Shown in pieces: positions 42,163 to 51,051 of a stretch of DNA of 64,000 nucleotides. A program made the position numbers and the translations under genes. Source of the DNA: Naegleria lovaniensis (lineage: Eukaryota > Heterolobosea > Eutetramitea > Acrasida > Naegleriidae); assembly GCF_003324165.1 (NCBI RefSeq), contig NW_025407851.1:372001-436000 (forward strand), in the 5' to 3' direction. Numbering within the stretch: position 1 is the stretch's first letter; each line of letters starts with the position of its first letter. Under the pieces are notes generated by a model. That model worked only from the letters and a program-made list of their open reading frames with translations. It did no database searches and was not told the DNA's origin.

Positions 42163-43500
42163 ATGTTTCAAAAAGATCAATTACTGAACCAACTTGCAAA
42201 TTGCACTCATTCACAATCATTATCCACGAATAATTTTCTTCTCTCGGACTACACCATTTTAAACAAGGAAAACTCGAGTGGATATTTAGGGAAAATACTA
42301 TATTTGCAACACAAGACTCAACATGATTCATCATGTATTTTGAAAATGGTTCCTTCCGCTCCGAAGAGTGATATCACTGTTCAGAATGATGATCAAGAGA
42401 GTAATAATCTAATTCAAACCATCATGTTGAATTCTGTTCAGATCCACAAAAGAGAATGTTTCTTTTATTCGGAACTATTACCCATGATTCATCGATTACA
42501 GTTATTGAATCAAGATGAAATTTTGTTTCCGAAAATGTATCAATATTATATTGAAGAAGAGAATGGTAAAGCATTTCCTAGAGGAGGAGGATTTATTGTC
42601 ATGGAAAATTTACTTTGTGAGAATGTTCAAACAGTGGCTCATTGTGATGAATTGACAATACGTGGATTGTCCTCACAAGAATTTATCAGAACGTTGAAAA
42701 GTCTTTCAAAATTTCATGCCATTTCTTTTCATCCAGAGTTGAGATATAAAATTGATCAAGCTCAACAATTGATGGACCAACACGGCAATCAACAATTGTT
42801 AAATAATAAGTTATATGAAGAGAGTATTGAAGGGGAATTTTCGAAAATATTTACTGAATATGCTCTTAATTTATTGAGCACCAAATTCAAAGATCAGGAA
42901 TTTATTTCGTATGTGAATCAAAGTAAGGTATTTCGATCATTGGGAAAACCACTTGAATTTTACCAAGAGTTGATTGAAAAGTTAGACAGTTTATGGAACG
43001 TCTACGACCTGGACAGCAAAAACTCACCTCTTTTGAGTGTATTATGTCATGGAGACTTTTGGCTCAACAACGTTTTATTTTTGCAACACCAACAACACTC
43101 TCCACAACAGTCGACACTTGCCTTCATTGATTTTCAATGGGTCCATATTGGCCCTCTTTTCAGAGATTTATTCTACTTTATTTACAGTTCCAGTGAACTT
43201 GACATCTATTTATTATTAAGCGATGAAAGAAAAAAGCAAGAATTTCTCTTGCAACATTACTTTTCAATTTTACAAGAATGGTTTGAGAAATACAAGGACA
43301 ACAGTGAATCTTTGGTGAATGTCGACACGATTCTGAATTTTATGGAACAAGCCAACACATTGAAACGACTTGGATTGAAACAATTCATTCTCTCTTTTGA
43401 AATATTTCTAGATTCAGCACAACGAGTGAATCAAACAGAATATTGGCTTAATGCCATTGATCGACTTTTACTGGTCTTTCATGATTGTGCATTGGTATGA
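42163..43500 (+). CDS. CHK/EcKinase-like (aminoglycoside phosphotransferase fold) protein
   Basis: 445 residues from the ATG at 42,163 (after seven A's). Fold of small-molecule kinases of the choline/ecdysteroid-kinase type. Visible motifs: Lys in SSCILKMVP, the Glu-bearing helix KRECFFYSELL, hinge-like GGFIVMENLL, the Brenner motif LCHGDFWLNNVLF (about 293-305, catalytic Asp and Asn) and AFIDFQWVHIGPLFRDLFYF (metal-binding Asp). All catalytic residues appear intact, so it is probably active on an alcohol or sterol-like substrate that is unknown. It sits divergently from the ATC-hydrolase-like gene, with a shared upstream region of only 159 bp (42,004-42,162). Confidence 0.8.
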   Translation: MFQKDQLLNQLANCTHSQSLSTNNFLLSDYTILNKENSSGYLGKILYLQHKTQHDSSCILKMVPSAPKSDITVQNDDQESNNLIQTIMLNSVQIHKRECFFYSELLPMIHRLQLLNQDEILFPKMYQYYIEEENGKAFPRGGGFIVMENLLCENVQTVAHCDELTIRGLSSQEFIRTLKSLSKFHAISFHPELRYKIDQAQQLMDQHGNQQLLNNKLYEESIEGEFSKIFTEYALNLLSTKFKDQEFISYVNQSKVFRSLGKPLEFYQELIEKLDSLWNVYDLDSKNSPLLSVLCHGDFWLNNVLFLQHQQHSPQQSTLAFIDFQWVHIGPLFRDLFYFIYSSSELDIYLLLSDERKKQEFLLQHYFSILQEWFEKYKDNSESLVNVDTILNFMEQANTLKRLGLKQFILSFEIFLDSAQRVNQTEYWLNAIDRLLLVFHDCALV

Positions 43501-43594
43501 AGCAGTGCCAGTGAAACATTTTTGGTTGACCACTTTCATACTTCCTTAAAAGTCACTATTGAATTTATGGAAATTGAAAAAAAACCAAAAAAAA

Positions 43595-44893
43595 ATGAGC
43601 CAACCACAAGCCTCAACAACTCTTGCATCGTCTTCAACAAACAGCATTCAATACATTCCGAGACATTTATTGTCTGCCCATCTTCATGAGATGGTGAACC
43701 CAGATTTTATAAATCGGTTTTTATCTTTGGAAAGTTCGAGATCGGTGATTGCAGCCACAATGAAGGATGTGTTTGGTGAAGAATTTTCCAAGCTGGTGTT
43801 TGAATGTGTTTATTATTATGAAGAGGCATTGGTGGAAGAACAGAATGCTTTATATTCCAAGGTAAAGGCAAAGATCCAGCAATATATGGACAATCAAGAG
43901 GAAAATGAATGGGCCAAAGAACATCATGTATTCATTGGAGATTCTGATGAGGCGCCCAATACCGGTTCTTCTGAACCCAAACAGTATGCTCAATTACTGA
44001 CCAAGTTGGATGAATTGAAAGAGCAATATGAAACGAAATTGCCATCCATTGGAGATCGGACACGTTTGGTAGATGTTTTGGATGATTTACATGTGGTATT
44101 ACTCTCTGCTGAGGACTACAAAATGCAACTATTAAGCTTGCTGGATCAAGTCAGTGGAAAGCCAAGGACGAGGCCATTGGAAAAGCTCTCCATTGAATCA
44201 CATCATCATCCTCATGCACATCTCAAATACAATGACTTTAATACCATGATTGGAGGTTTGGAGCCATCCGAAGAATTATTTTCGAGAGCCAAAGAATATG
44301 TAGAGACTACTTTTGAGATTTTTGAAAAGTGGCAACGAGATGGAATGACATCTGTGGAGGGATGTATTCAAAATGCTGGAAATGAATCACCGAATCACAG
44401 TCTCTCTGTGGATACTACTCCTTACGACTTGGTTCTCAAGCAATATTCAGTACTCTTTTATGATCTCTATCGACGAGTGTTGGATTCGTTTAGATGCGTC
44501 TCATTATATGCTGTGACAATTTCCAATTCAGAAAGTAGCAAGATTGTTTTCATTGGGAGTACCACTGATATCAAAAAGAACTTTACTCAATTCAAACAGA
44601 TGCCCGTACAAGAACAAACGTTGGTGACACCCATGTTAGAACTTTGTGCCAAATTGTTGCATCCCAAATATGAAGGCTTTGTTAAGAAAATTCATTTATT
44701 TACACTCGATGAAAATCATCACAGACCAGTCGAAATGAACCCAGATGCACCATTCATTATTGCCAAAGTTGCTAGAGAACTTCATCGTCGTTATGCTCCA
44801 GAGTTGAACATCATGTCACCGAGCGGATCTGCAGAATATTTAGTAGATTCCAGTTCCCTTGACAAAATTCATCATTCACATAGTTTTTATTGA
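43595..44893 (+). CDS. Unknown mostly helical protein
   Basis: 432 residues from the ATG at 43,595 (after many A's). Not recognised. The N-terminal Ser/Thr-rich stretch is followed by helical segments rich in charged residues (SSRSVIAATMKDVFGEEF; EEALVEEQNALYSKVKAKI; LLTKLDELKEQYETKLPSI), with a possible coiled coil. The C-terminal part has alternating strand-like segments (SLYAVTISNSESSKIVFIGS; KIHLFTLDENHH). No catalytic motif, signal peptide or membrane helix is visible. Confidence 0.7.
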   Translation: MSQPQASTTLASSSTNSIQYIPRHLLSAHLHEMVNPDFINRFLSLESSRSVIAATMKDVFGEEFSKLVFECVYYYEEALVEEQNALYSKVKAKIQQYMDNQEENEWAKEHHVFIGDSDEAPNTGSSEPKQYAQLLTKLDELKEQYETKLPSIGDRTRLVDVLDDLHVVLLSAEDYKMQLLSLLDQVSGKPRTRPLEKLSIESHHHPHAHLKYNDFNTMIGGLEPSEELFSRAKEYVETTFEIFEKWQRDGMTSVEGCIQNAGNESPNHSLSVDTTPYDLVLKQYSVLFYDLYRRVLDSFRCVSLYAVTISNSESSKIVFIGSTTDIKKNFTQFKQMPVQEQTLVTPMLELCAKLLHPKYEGFVKKIHLFTLDENHHRPVEMNPDAPFIIAKVARELHRRYAPELNIMSPSGSAEYLVDSSSLDKIHHSHSFY

Positions 44894-45232
44894 GCGATTC
44901 ATGTATTCCAAGCGACGTTTCCATACTGCAAGAGTATGAAGAAGATGCATTTTGAAACATTGAATGGCAACATGGCCCCAAAAACTACAAAATACAAGAG
45001 AATGATTTTGGGCCATAATCAATAAACTTCAGACATGTCTGATTTGCCGTAAATGATTGTGACATTTGGAGAGTTGGGGTTGAAAAAGAATGGAATTATC
45101 AATTATGAATCCAGAAACAAAACACCTCTACAATGTGCCTTATTCAACTTTTTTCAAATCGCAGCGCTTTTTATTTTTAGTATCCATCAAAAAAATACGT
45201 TTTAAAACTTTTTTTTATGCAAGCTCAAGATT
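44894..45232. other. Intergenic, convergent 3' ends
   Basis: About 340 bp between convergent genes: the 3' UTRs of the 43.6-kb gene (plus) and of the transposon-split gene (minus). It contains an A-rich run near 45,190 and no coding-like frame longer than about 60 codons that does not overlap the next gene. Confidence 0.5.
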
Positions 45233-45454
45233 TTAGAAAAAATCAAAAAGCTCATCCAAATTATTGTTGGGAAATAAATTCGTCGTCTCTGATTGGGTAT
45301 TTTCCACAACTGGAAACGACGAAAAGGCAACAGATGATGAGATTTGATCCTTGTTCTCATTATTACTTTGCAATTCAATGAAATCATCCAAGGAAGTGTT
45401 TGGATTCGTCGACAACGTCCGCATGGATTGATTCAAAGCACTTAATGTAAACCA

Positions 45455-45497
45455 GAGGACATACCTTTTAGCACCTTACACCTTACACTTTAGTGCC
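45455..45497 (+). repeat. Left terminal inverted repeat of the transposon
   Basis: Begins GAGGACATACCTTTTAG, then the core shared with the right end. Preceded by the 9-bp direct repeat TGTAAACCA at 45,446-45,454. Confidence 0.82.
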
Positions 45498-46388
45498 GTT
45501 TGCAATGGATATTTTTTAATTTATTTAAATATTATTTTGAAATTACAAACCTCCGTCTTCACGGTTGTGAGCAACGGGCCTCAAAATTCTCTTCACTACA
45601 CAATCATCATCGAGTATCACGAACGCAATTTTTGGACAATTCGTCTGACAACGACAATACCAAATGATCATCTACGAAATTTAGTTTATGGAGGGAAGAA
45701 TAGACTCACGCTCATTTTCTAAGGTGAAGCGTTGTGAGGCAGTGGTTCAAATAATGTTCCACCGTTCAGCACCTGTTTTCTGAGTTGATGTTGCGCCATA
45801 CAACACGGCGTTGAAAGAGATTGAGATGAAGTTGTCGAACAGGATGTCAGAGCTTGCTGAATGAACTTGAGAGACGATTTATGTTGAGGAAAAACACTTG
45901 CAGTACAGGAAAACATTTTCATTTGGTTCAACAGGGGAGTGAAACTTGCCAGCTTTTCTTCATAGTGACATGTACTTTTGTTCAATTGTTACAAAAACGG
46001 TGAGAAGAACAAGAGAATGGTGCTCAACACTGTTGTTGGCTGATGTAATCGAATTTGAGTGATTTGGGAATGACGGTAACAGCAAAAGTCAAGCTGAAGC
46101 AATCAGAAGGGTACAATTAAGGGAACTGGAATCACTTTTTGTTTCGTAGTCATACTTCTTAACGGCTGAGTCTATCATCGTGAATGAAAGGAACATATCA
46201 TCTTTTGTGCCTCCTAACTCCTTTCATACGAAGGTCCAAGCTAACATACGTAAGGAAAGTAGATGCATGAGATTAAATCATGCCTTTTTTTTTGTTTGAT
46301 AGATTCGTTATTGACCTTTTTATATGAACACGAAGTAGAATGGTTAGGTTCACAAACTAGTACCTCCATTTCAATCAACATCCATTTC

Positions 46389-46500
46389 GCACCTTACACT
46401 CAAGTGTCAAATACAAATAGCACCTTACACTCAAGTGTCAAATACAAATCACACTTCATTCATTTGGCACTCAAGTGTCAAATGAAAACAGCACTGACAC
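46389..46500 (+). repeat. Subterminal tandem repeats with CACTCAAGTG palindromes
   Basis: Two 31-bp units (46,389-46,419 and 46,420-46,450), each starting GCACCTTACACTCAAGTGTC, plus a diverged third copy at about 46,465-46,483 (GGCACTCAAGTGTCAAATG). The motif overlaps the terminal repeat core, as expected for transposase-binding subterminal repeats. Confidence 0.75.
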
Positions 46501-46537
46501 TAAGTGTAAGGTGTAAGGTGCCAAAATATAACAACTC
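46496..46537 (-). repeat. Right terminal inverted repeat of the transposon
   Basis: Read on the minus strand it begins GAGTTGTTATATTTTGG, then the same core as the left end. Followed by the second copy of the 9-bp direct repeat at 46,538-46,546. Confidence 0.82.
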
Positions 46538-47209
46538 TGTAAACCACGTTGACAATAACTTTTCCATGATTGGATTTGCTGTTGTGGTTCTTGTTGCAAT
46601 ATTACCATTATTGGAAATGTCATTGGAGGGATGTTGTTGTACATGTTGTAAAGATGAAATGAGAGTATGTAACAATTGAATTTGCATGTCATCCTGAGGA
46701 TTCGAATTTGTATGGACACATGCATTTTCAGAAATTTCTGGTTGAGAGATGTTGACATGCAAATTTGTGCCACTTGTCACGGACGCATGTAATGATTCAG
46801 TTTCTGAAGAGCAAGTACTCTCATTCTGTTTGACTTTCTTGGGAGCTTGCGCCACTTGCATATCTTCTACCTTGTCTTGTTGCTTTCTCTTTTGACTCGA
46901 TTTCTTACTTTTTGTTTCGGACGACATTTTGGCATTTGACTGATGTGGTTTGTTCACTTCCAATACAAAATAATTCTCTTTAAAATTATTGCATGCACGA
47001 AGTTGTTTTCTAAGTTGAGTGTACCGACTCGAGATTTTCTTATCGACATGATTCGAGAGTAACACCTGAGGTTCATCATGATTCATTGATGATGATGAAT
47101 GATTACAATGAGAGGATAAAAAGTCTTGCATGCAAGTCGAACTAGTTGTACTATTCGTTGTACACTGCTGACTCGTTGTCATGCCAGAATTGGTAAATGT
47201 TGCGTTCAT

Positions 47210-47787
47210 TTCATCGGATGTGTTAAGAAGATGAACGGAATCTTGTTCGGACGGTTATTGTTGTTCGTGTGTTTTTTTTGGTGTGTCTTTGAAAGGAGCG
47301 TGTTGTGAACATGCTTTTTGATGGCGATTCGAGAACAATGCACGACATCAAAATGATGAGAGATGATGGAAGTCAACAACAACTCTTGGATTTTCAACCT
47401 TCTGTGTAATCTCTTCGAATCTCGCAGTAGCTCAAGCGGCACACGATTTGTAAAATTTTACATCAACTTGTGGTTGATGGAGACATCAATAACTGGAGAG
47501 AGAATTATTTTTACCTTATTTGTAGCGAAAGATTGCTTTAAAAGGAGTGTGTCCCAGATATTCCAAAAACATGGTAGTCAAAGAGTGAAGAGATTCGTCA
47601 TCGTGTCGATGGGAACTGCGAAATAATTTTTATCCCAACACGTTTAAGGACAAAAGGTATAAACCATTGAAAATCATGTAATCATGTTTTGGACTATTTC
47701 AGGATAGTGTACACTAAAATGTGGTTCAATGATGAGCCACTACAACATGTGACAATGGTTGTCGTCATGGCCAATAATAATCTCGTC
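47210..47787. other. Intergenic between the two paralogues
   Basis: About 580 bp that must contain the promoter of paralogue A and the 3' UTR of paralogue B (both minus strand). An open plus-strand frame (47,363-47,626) and a minus-strand one (47,442-47,206) have no recognisable features. T-rich and GTTGTT runs near 47,260. Nothing else supported. Confidence 0.5.
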
Positions 47788-48794
47788 TTACATTCGCTTC
47801 ATTCCTTGAAGAAAATCATGTCGAAAATCAGAATCTTCATTAAGATTCTCATCTTGATCATGACAGGAGTGGCCACTGTATGATGAGGAAGGCATTTCCA
47901 AGATATCTTCAAACATCAATAACGATGTGGCCTTAGAATTCACTTCTTGATCATGAATCATTTGATCTTGTCCAAGGAAAGATGGATTTGTATGACTCGT
48001 GTCATTCGTGTGGAAGTGTGTTTGCATCCATTGATCATTCACGTTGTTATGTGTCACATCATCATTCAATAGAGAATTCATACAACCACCTTCTGGTTGT
48101 ACAAAACATTTGGTTCATCATGATGATTGCTGACGTGATCATTCTTGTGGAGTGTTTTGATTGCTTCAATAATGTCATTTAACATTTGAAGTTGCCAATA
48201 CCTTAACATCATGGATGGATCATACATTTGTTGACTCAAACCTTCTTGTACCAGTGAATAGTGGGTGAATGAAGAGTTGATTTGTGAATGATTCATTTCC
48301 ATAGTGGTGACAGTGGATGCCAATAATGATGCACATGGTTGTTGTTGTATTTCCTGAGCTGGAGCATGTGTGTCCAAACTCATATTATCCTCTTGCTTCT
48401 TCTTTTTCATCATGGGTTGTGAATGTTGTTTCTCGAGATCATTATGATCTGACAGTTCATGACCTTCTTGTTGTTGCTCTTCTTGTTGATCCTTGTTTCT
48501 CTTTTTTGTGGTAGAGGATGAACACTTGTTTCTTCTAGACGCTCCTTTTTGAGATGCAATGGAAGAGGTCACTTTCATTTCCATCACAAAGTAATTCTCT
48601 TTAAAGTTTGAACATGACCGTAATTGTTTTCTCAACTGAGTGTATCGACTACAAATTCTTGATGATGAAGAGGGTGTGGTACTGACATGAGGTGGCTGTG
48701 ATAATACGACTTTGTCGTCTAGATCTTCGTTCTGAATCTCACGACCGGTCGTAGTGGTGTCGATGGTCTTCGAAGGATGATGTGGAGAGCTCAT
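47788..48794 (-). CDS. Paralogue B of the SRYTQLRKQLR family, with apparent one-base frameshift
   Basis: Two overlapping frames: 48,794 (first ATG, MSSPHHPSK) to a TGA at 48,078, and 48,081-47,788. They join if one extra base is present in the A4 run at 48,103-48,106 (T4 on the coding strand), giving 335 residues (…NVFVQPEGGCMNSLLNDD…). It could be a sequencing or assembly homopolymer error, a true frameshift, or an unrecognised intron. The core SRYTQLRKQLRSCSNFKENYFV matches paralogue A, followed by basic KKRNKD and KKKKQE patches, a Gln-rich stretch, a helix (MLRYWQLQMLNDIIEAIKTL) and an acidic C-terminal part (LLMFEDILEMPSSSY). Probably a nuclear regulator; family unknown. Confidence 0.65.
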
Positions 48795-49561
48795 GAAATG
48801 GTTGTACACCGGTGGCTTTCAAGAGTGTTGTTGTCAACTTTTTGAATTTGATTTCCATTGATATTTCAAACTATACACCTGATAGTTTTACGGTGGTGTG
48901 TGAATGGTGTATGAACTCGTCCTCTTCATTGTATCATCTTCATGACTCCTCATAAATGGATAAAAGTGGTGATGGACGAACAAACTTGTCAAAAAAAAAC
49001 ATTCATAGAGACGACTGATAAACACTGAGGACATGTTTGCTTTGGGAGATTTCACTACGAAAGGGCAAATGCCTTCCCGTTGGAGAAATTTTGCTCCATG
49101 CAGCTGAAAATTCTGAATTTGTGAGCTTAATGTGTGGAACATTGTACGTCGTTGGGATTGTTCACCTGTTTTGTTTTGATATTGGATCATGCTAGCGACA
49201 AATCTCTGTGAAAATGTACAACTTGTCAATACCATGTAATCACCACACTGTAACACATATGATCCAATACAGAACAAAACTCATTAAAAAGGTTACAAGT
49301 CGTGGGTATCATGGATGTTAATACCAAATATGAACAAATCGACAAGTACTTATCGAAATTGCTCATCATTCAAATCATTCATGAGTTGCATTGAGTTGTG
49401 TCTTTTAAGGCATTCTGTTTGAAGCATCCATTACTTGAATAGTGAAGTGGAAATGATCAAGGTTGTGAGCATGTTCATAGATCAAATAAAAGGAAGCTGT
49501 AGAGCCAATTTCGATTAAAATTCCAATACAACGCGAGTTTTGGCGTTATTGATCCATCCAA
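48795..49561. other. Intergenic, possible unrecognised exon
   Basis: About 770 bp. A minus-strand frame (49,277-48,888; first ATG inside reads MVLTSCTFSQRF) of up to 130 codons is longer than expected by chance in AT-rich DNA, but it begins with TTG, lacks the A-run start context and has no recognisable domain. The remainder looks non-coding. It contains the promoter of paralogue B and the 3' flank of the nucleoside hydrolase gene. Confidence 0.4.
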
Positions 49562-50955
49562 CTAGAGTCGAAATAATTCTTTCAAATATTCAAGATATTG
49601 AATCTTATTGAATGCTACTGCTCGATTCACAACAATGTCCTGTTGTTCTTTTCCAGTACAATCAATTTCATGAATTATTCCTTGAGTAGGAGTTTGTGAT
49701 GAAATGGACACACAAATTTTCTGAAAGGTAAATAAGTGTGGATGCGTCAAATAAAAGGAAGTAACCACATCGTAGGTGAGAGAGGCGCGTGACATTTCTA
49801 AAAGACCCAATTGGACAAATTGAAGAGAATGTTTTGGAATGGTAAAAGAGGTAGCATATTTGTAAATGTCCTGAGCATTGGTTTCATTCACAGCATCTTG
49901 TGTCATTAATTCGAACAACACATACAATTCCACCAATTCAATACAACAGTGTTTACATTCGAATATTTGATCAAAATGTTAAAATCATGATCACAACACA
50001 TTACAATAGAAAAGTTTCACGTACCTAAATTCGCAACTTTCAAGTCAAACAATACAGTTCTTCCACTGAATGCTCGCAACACAATTTCTGCCGCTGTGGA
50101 GTCACAAAAGAAGTTCCATTCAGCGCCATTAATAGCATTGCTTGGATCAATCATGTCAATTGCTCCTCCCATTATCACAATTTTCTCGATTGCTTTTTCT
50201 AATAAATTGTTGTGATTAGAGAGAACCAAACGAGCCAAATTAGTGAGTGGGCCAATGGCTAAAACAGTTGCAGGTTGATTCAAATCTATTTGATTTTTCA
50301 ATAGGTGCATCATTTCCTTGACATATTCTTGACTATTGACAACTGGTAGCAATACAGGATGTGAATAATTCGCAATTGGTGGAATTTCAAGAATATCAGC
50401 CATATGTAGCTCTCTATCTTTCCATTTCGCATACCATGTACCTTCAGCAAAACTATGACTCTGGGACGGAATTAATCCATGTGGATCCATGGAAATGTAG
50501 AGTTTAGGTAATTTCATTTCTTGTGATGGTGTATAATATATTGAATTCGTCATGGACATTTTCATATGTTTAAATCCGTTTGTAAATAATTGCAATCTCT
50601 GTAAAATATCAACTGAAGTTTCAAGAGAGAGTTGCATGCCAGTGACAAGACTAATTCCAATTATTGAAATTGTGAAATTATTATTCGTGCCGGCACAATG
50701 AATATATTTTTCATCATTAAATTTCATTTTTGTTTTTTCAAGCTGTTTCTCATCATGATGAAGAAGATGTAAAATTGCAAACAAATCATCAGTACCTAAA
50801 TCACTATCCACAATCACAGGAATATTTCGGGATGCATGAATGTTATTGAATCCACAACTTGCAACAATCATCATCATGGTAATTATCAACCAACCATACA
50901 AGACCATCTGCTCGATCACGGAACGAGAAAGCTCATTCTTGACCTTCGGCATCAT
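49562..50955 (-). CDS. Inosine-uridine preferring nucleoside hydrolase family, exported or membrane-anchored
   Basis: Two exons, 50955-50025 and 49896-49562 (donor GTACGT, acceptor ACAAG, phase 1), 421 residues. The enzyme splits the N-glycosidic bond of ribonucleosides, used by protists for purine salvage. The calcium-site motif is VDSDLGTDDLFAIL (about 48-61; usually DTDxGxDD). ATVLAIGPLTNLARLV and IVIMGGAI are the standard central motifs, and GAEWNFFCDSTAAEIVL gives the family N-x-E-x-N-x-x-x-D-xx-A block. A hydrophobic N-terminal stretch (MVLYGWLIITMMMIVASCGF) acts as signal peptide or anchor. The acceptor is unusual, because no CAG/TAG exists between 50,019 and 49,921; the chosen one is the nearest that keeps frame. 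The C-terminal catalytic His is not obvious. Confidence 0.82.
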
Positions 50956-51051
50956 GATGAAAACGGGTGATTTGTTCTTAGGCTCAACACAATTTTTTTT
51001 AGATAAACAACGAATTTCGATGAAATATTGGACGTTGTAAAGTTAAAAAAA

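Larger units (their letters stand above)
45455..46537. mobile_element. Non-autonomous DNA transposon, Mutator-like (MULE/MITE type)
   Basis: 1083 bp inserted in a coding sequence. The ends are imperfect inverted repeats of about 42 bp that begin GAG and share an identical core (GCACCTTACACCTTACACTT) at exactly the same offset from both ends. The element is flanked by a perfect 9-bp direct repeat, TGTAAACCA (45,446-45,454 and 46,538-46,546), the duplication length typical of Mutator-like elements. No transposase frame is present. Inside are short minus-strand coding-like stretches (about 45,920-45,719, and 45,683-45,560 preceded by a GTGAGT...TTTCGTAG intron-like segment), which may be captured host gene pieces. 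Removing the element plus one repeat restores the host frame. Confidence 0.82.
45233..47209 (-). pseudogene. Paralogue A: basic/acidic regulatory-type protein split by a DNA transposon
   Basis: Two in-frame pieces, 47209-46547 and 45454-45233, interrupted by the element 45,455-46,537 and a 9-bp duplication. Joining them restores 294 residues. The first piece holds the conserved core SRYTQLRKQLRACNNFKENYFV (about 60-82), then a basic KSKKSSQKRKQQDK patch and a Gln/His-rich helix. The second gives ALNQSMRTLSTNPN and an acidic/hydrophobic end (NNNLDELFDFF) like an activation tail. In the split state, translation runs from the first piece into the element and stops at 46,478, losing the last 73 residues. 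A second copy (paralogue B) lies at 47.8-48.8 kb. I do not recognise the family; a lineage-specific nuclear regulator is a guess. It could be intact on another haplotype. Confidence 0.72.

Noticed and set aside
45537-45722. Plus-strand frame inside the transposon
   Set aside because: Starts with TTG and is antisense to the intron/exon-like minus-strand segments; no transposase motif.
49897-50024. Alternative: nucleoside hydrolase ending at the first exon stop
   Set aside because: A GTACGT donor and the downstream in-frame continuation with no stop make a spliced protein more likely, despite the unusual acceptor.
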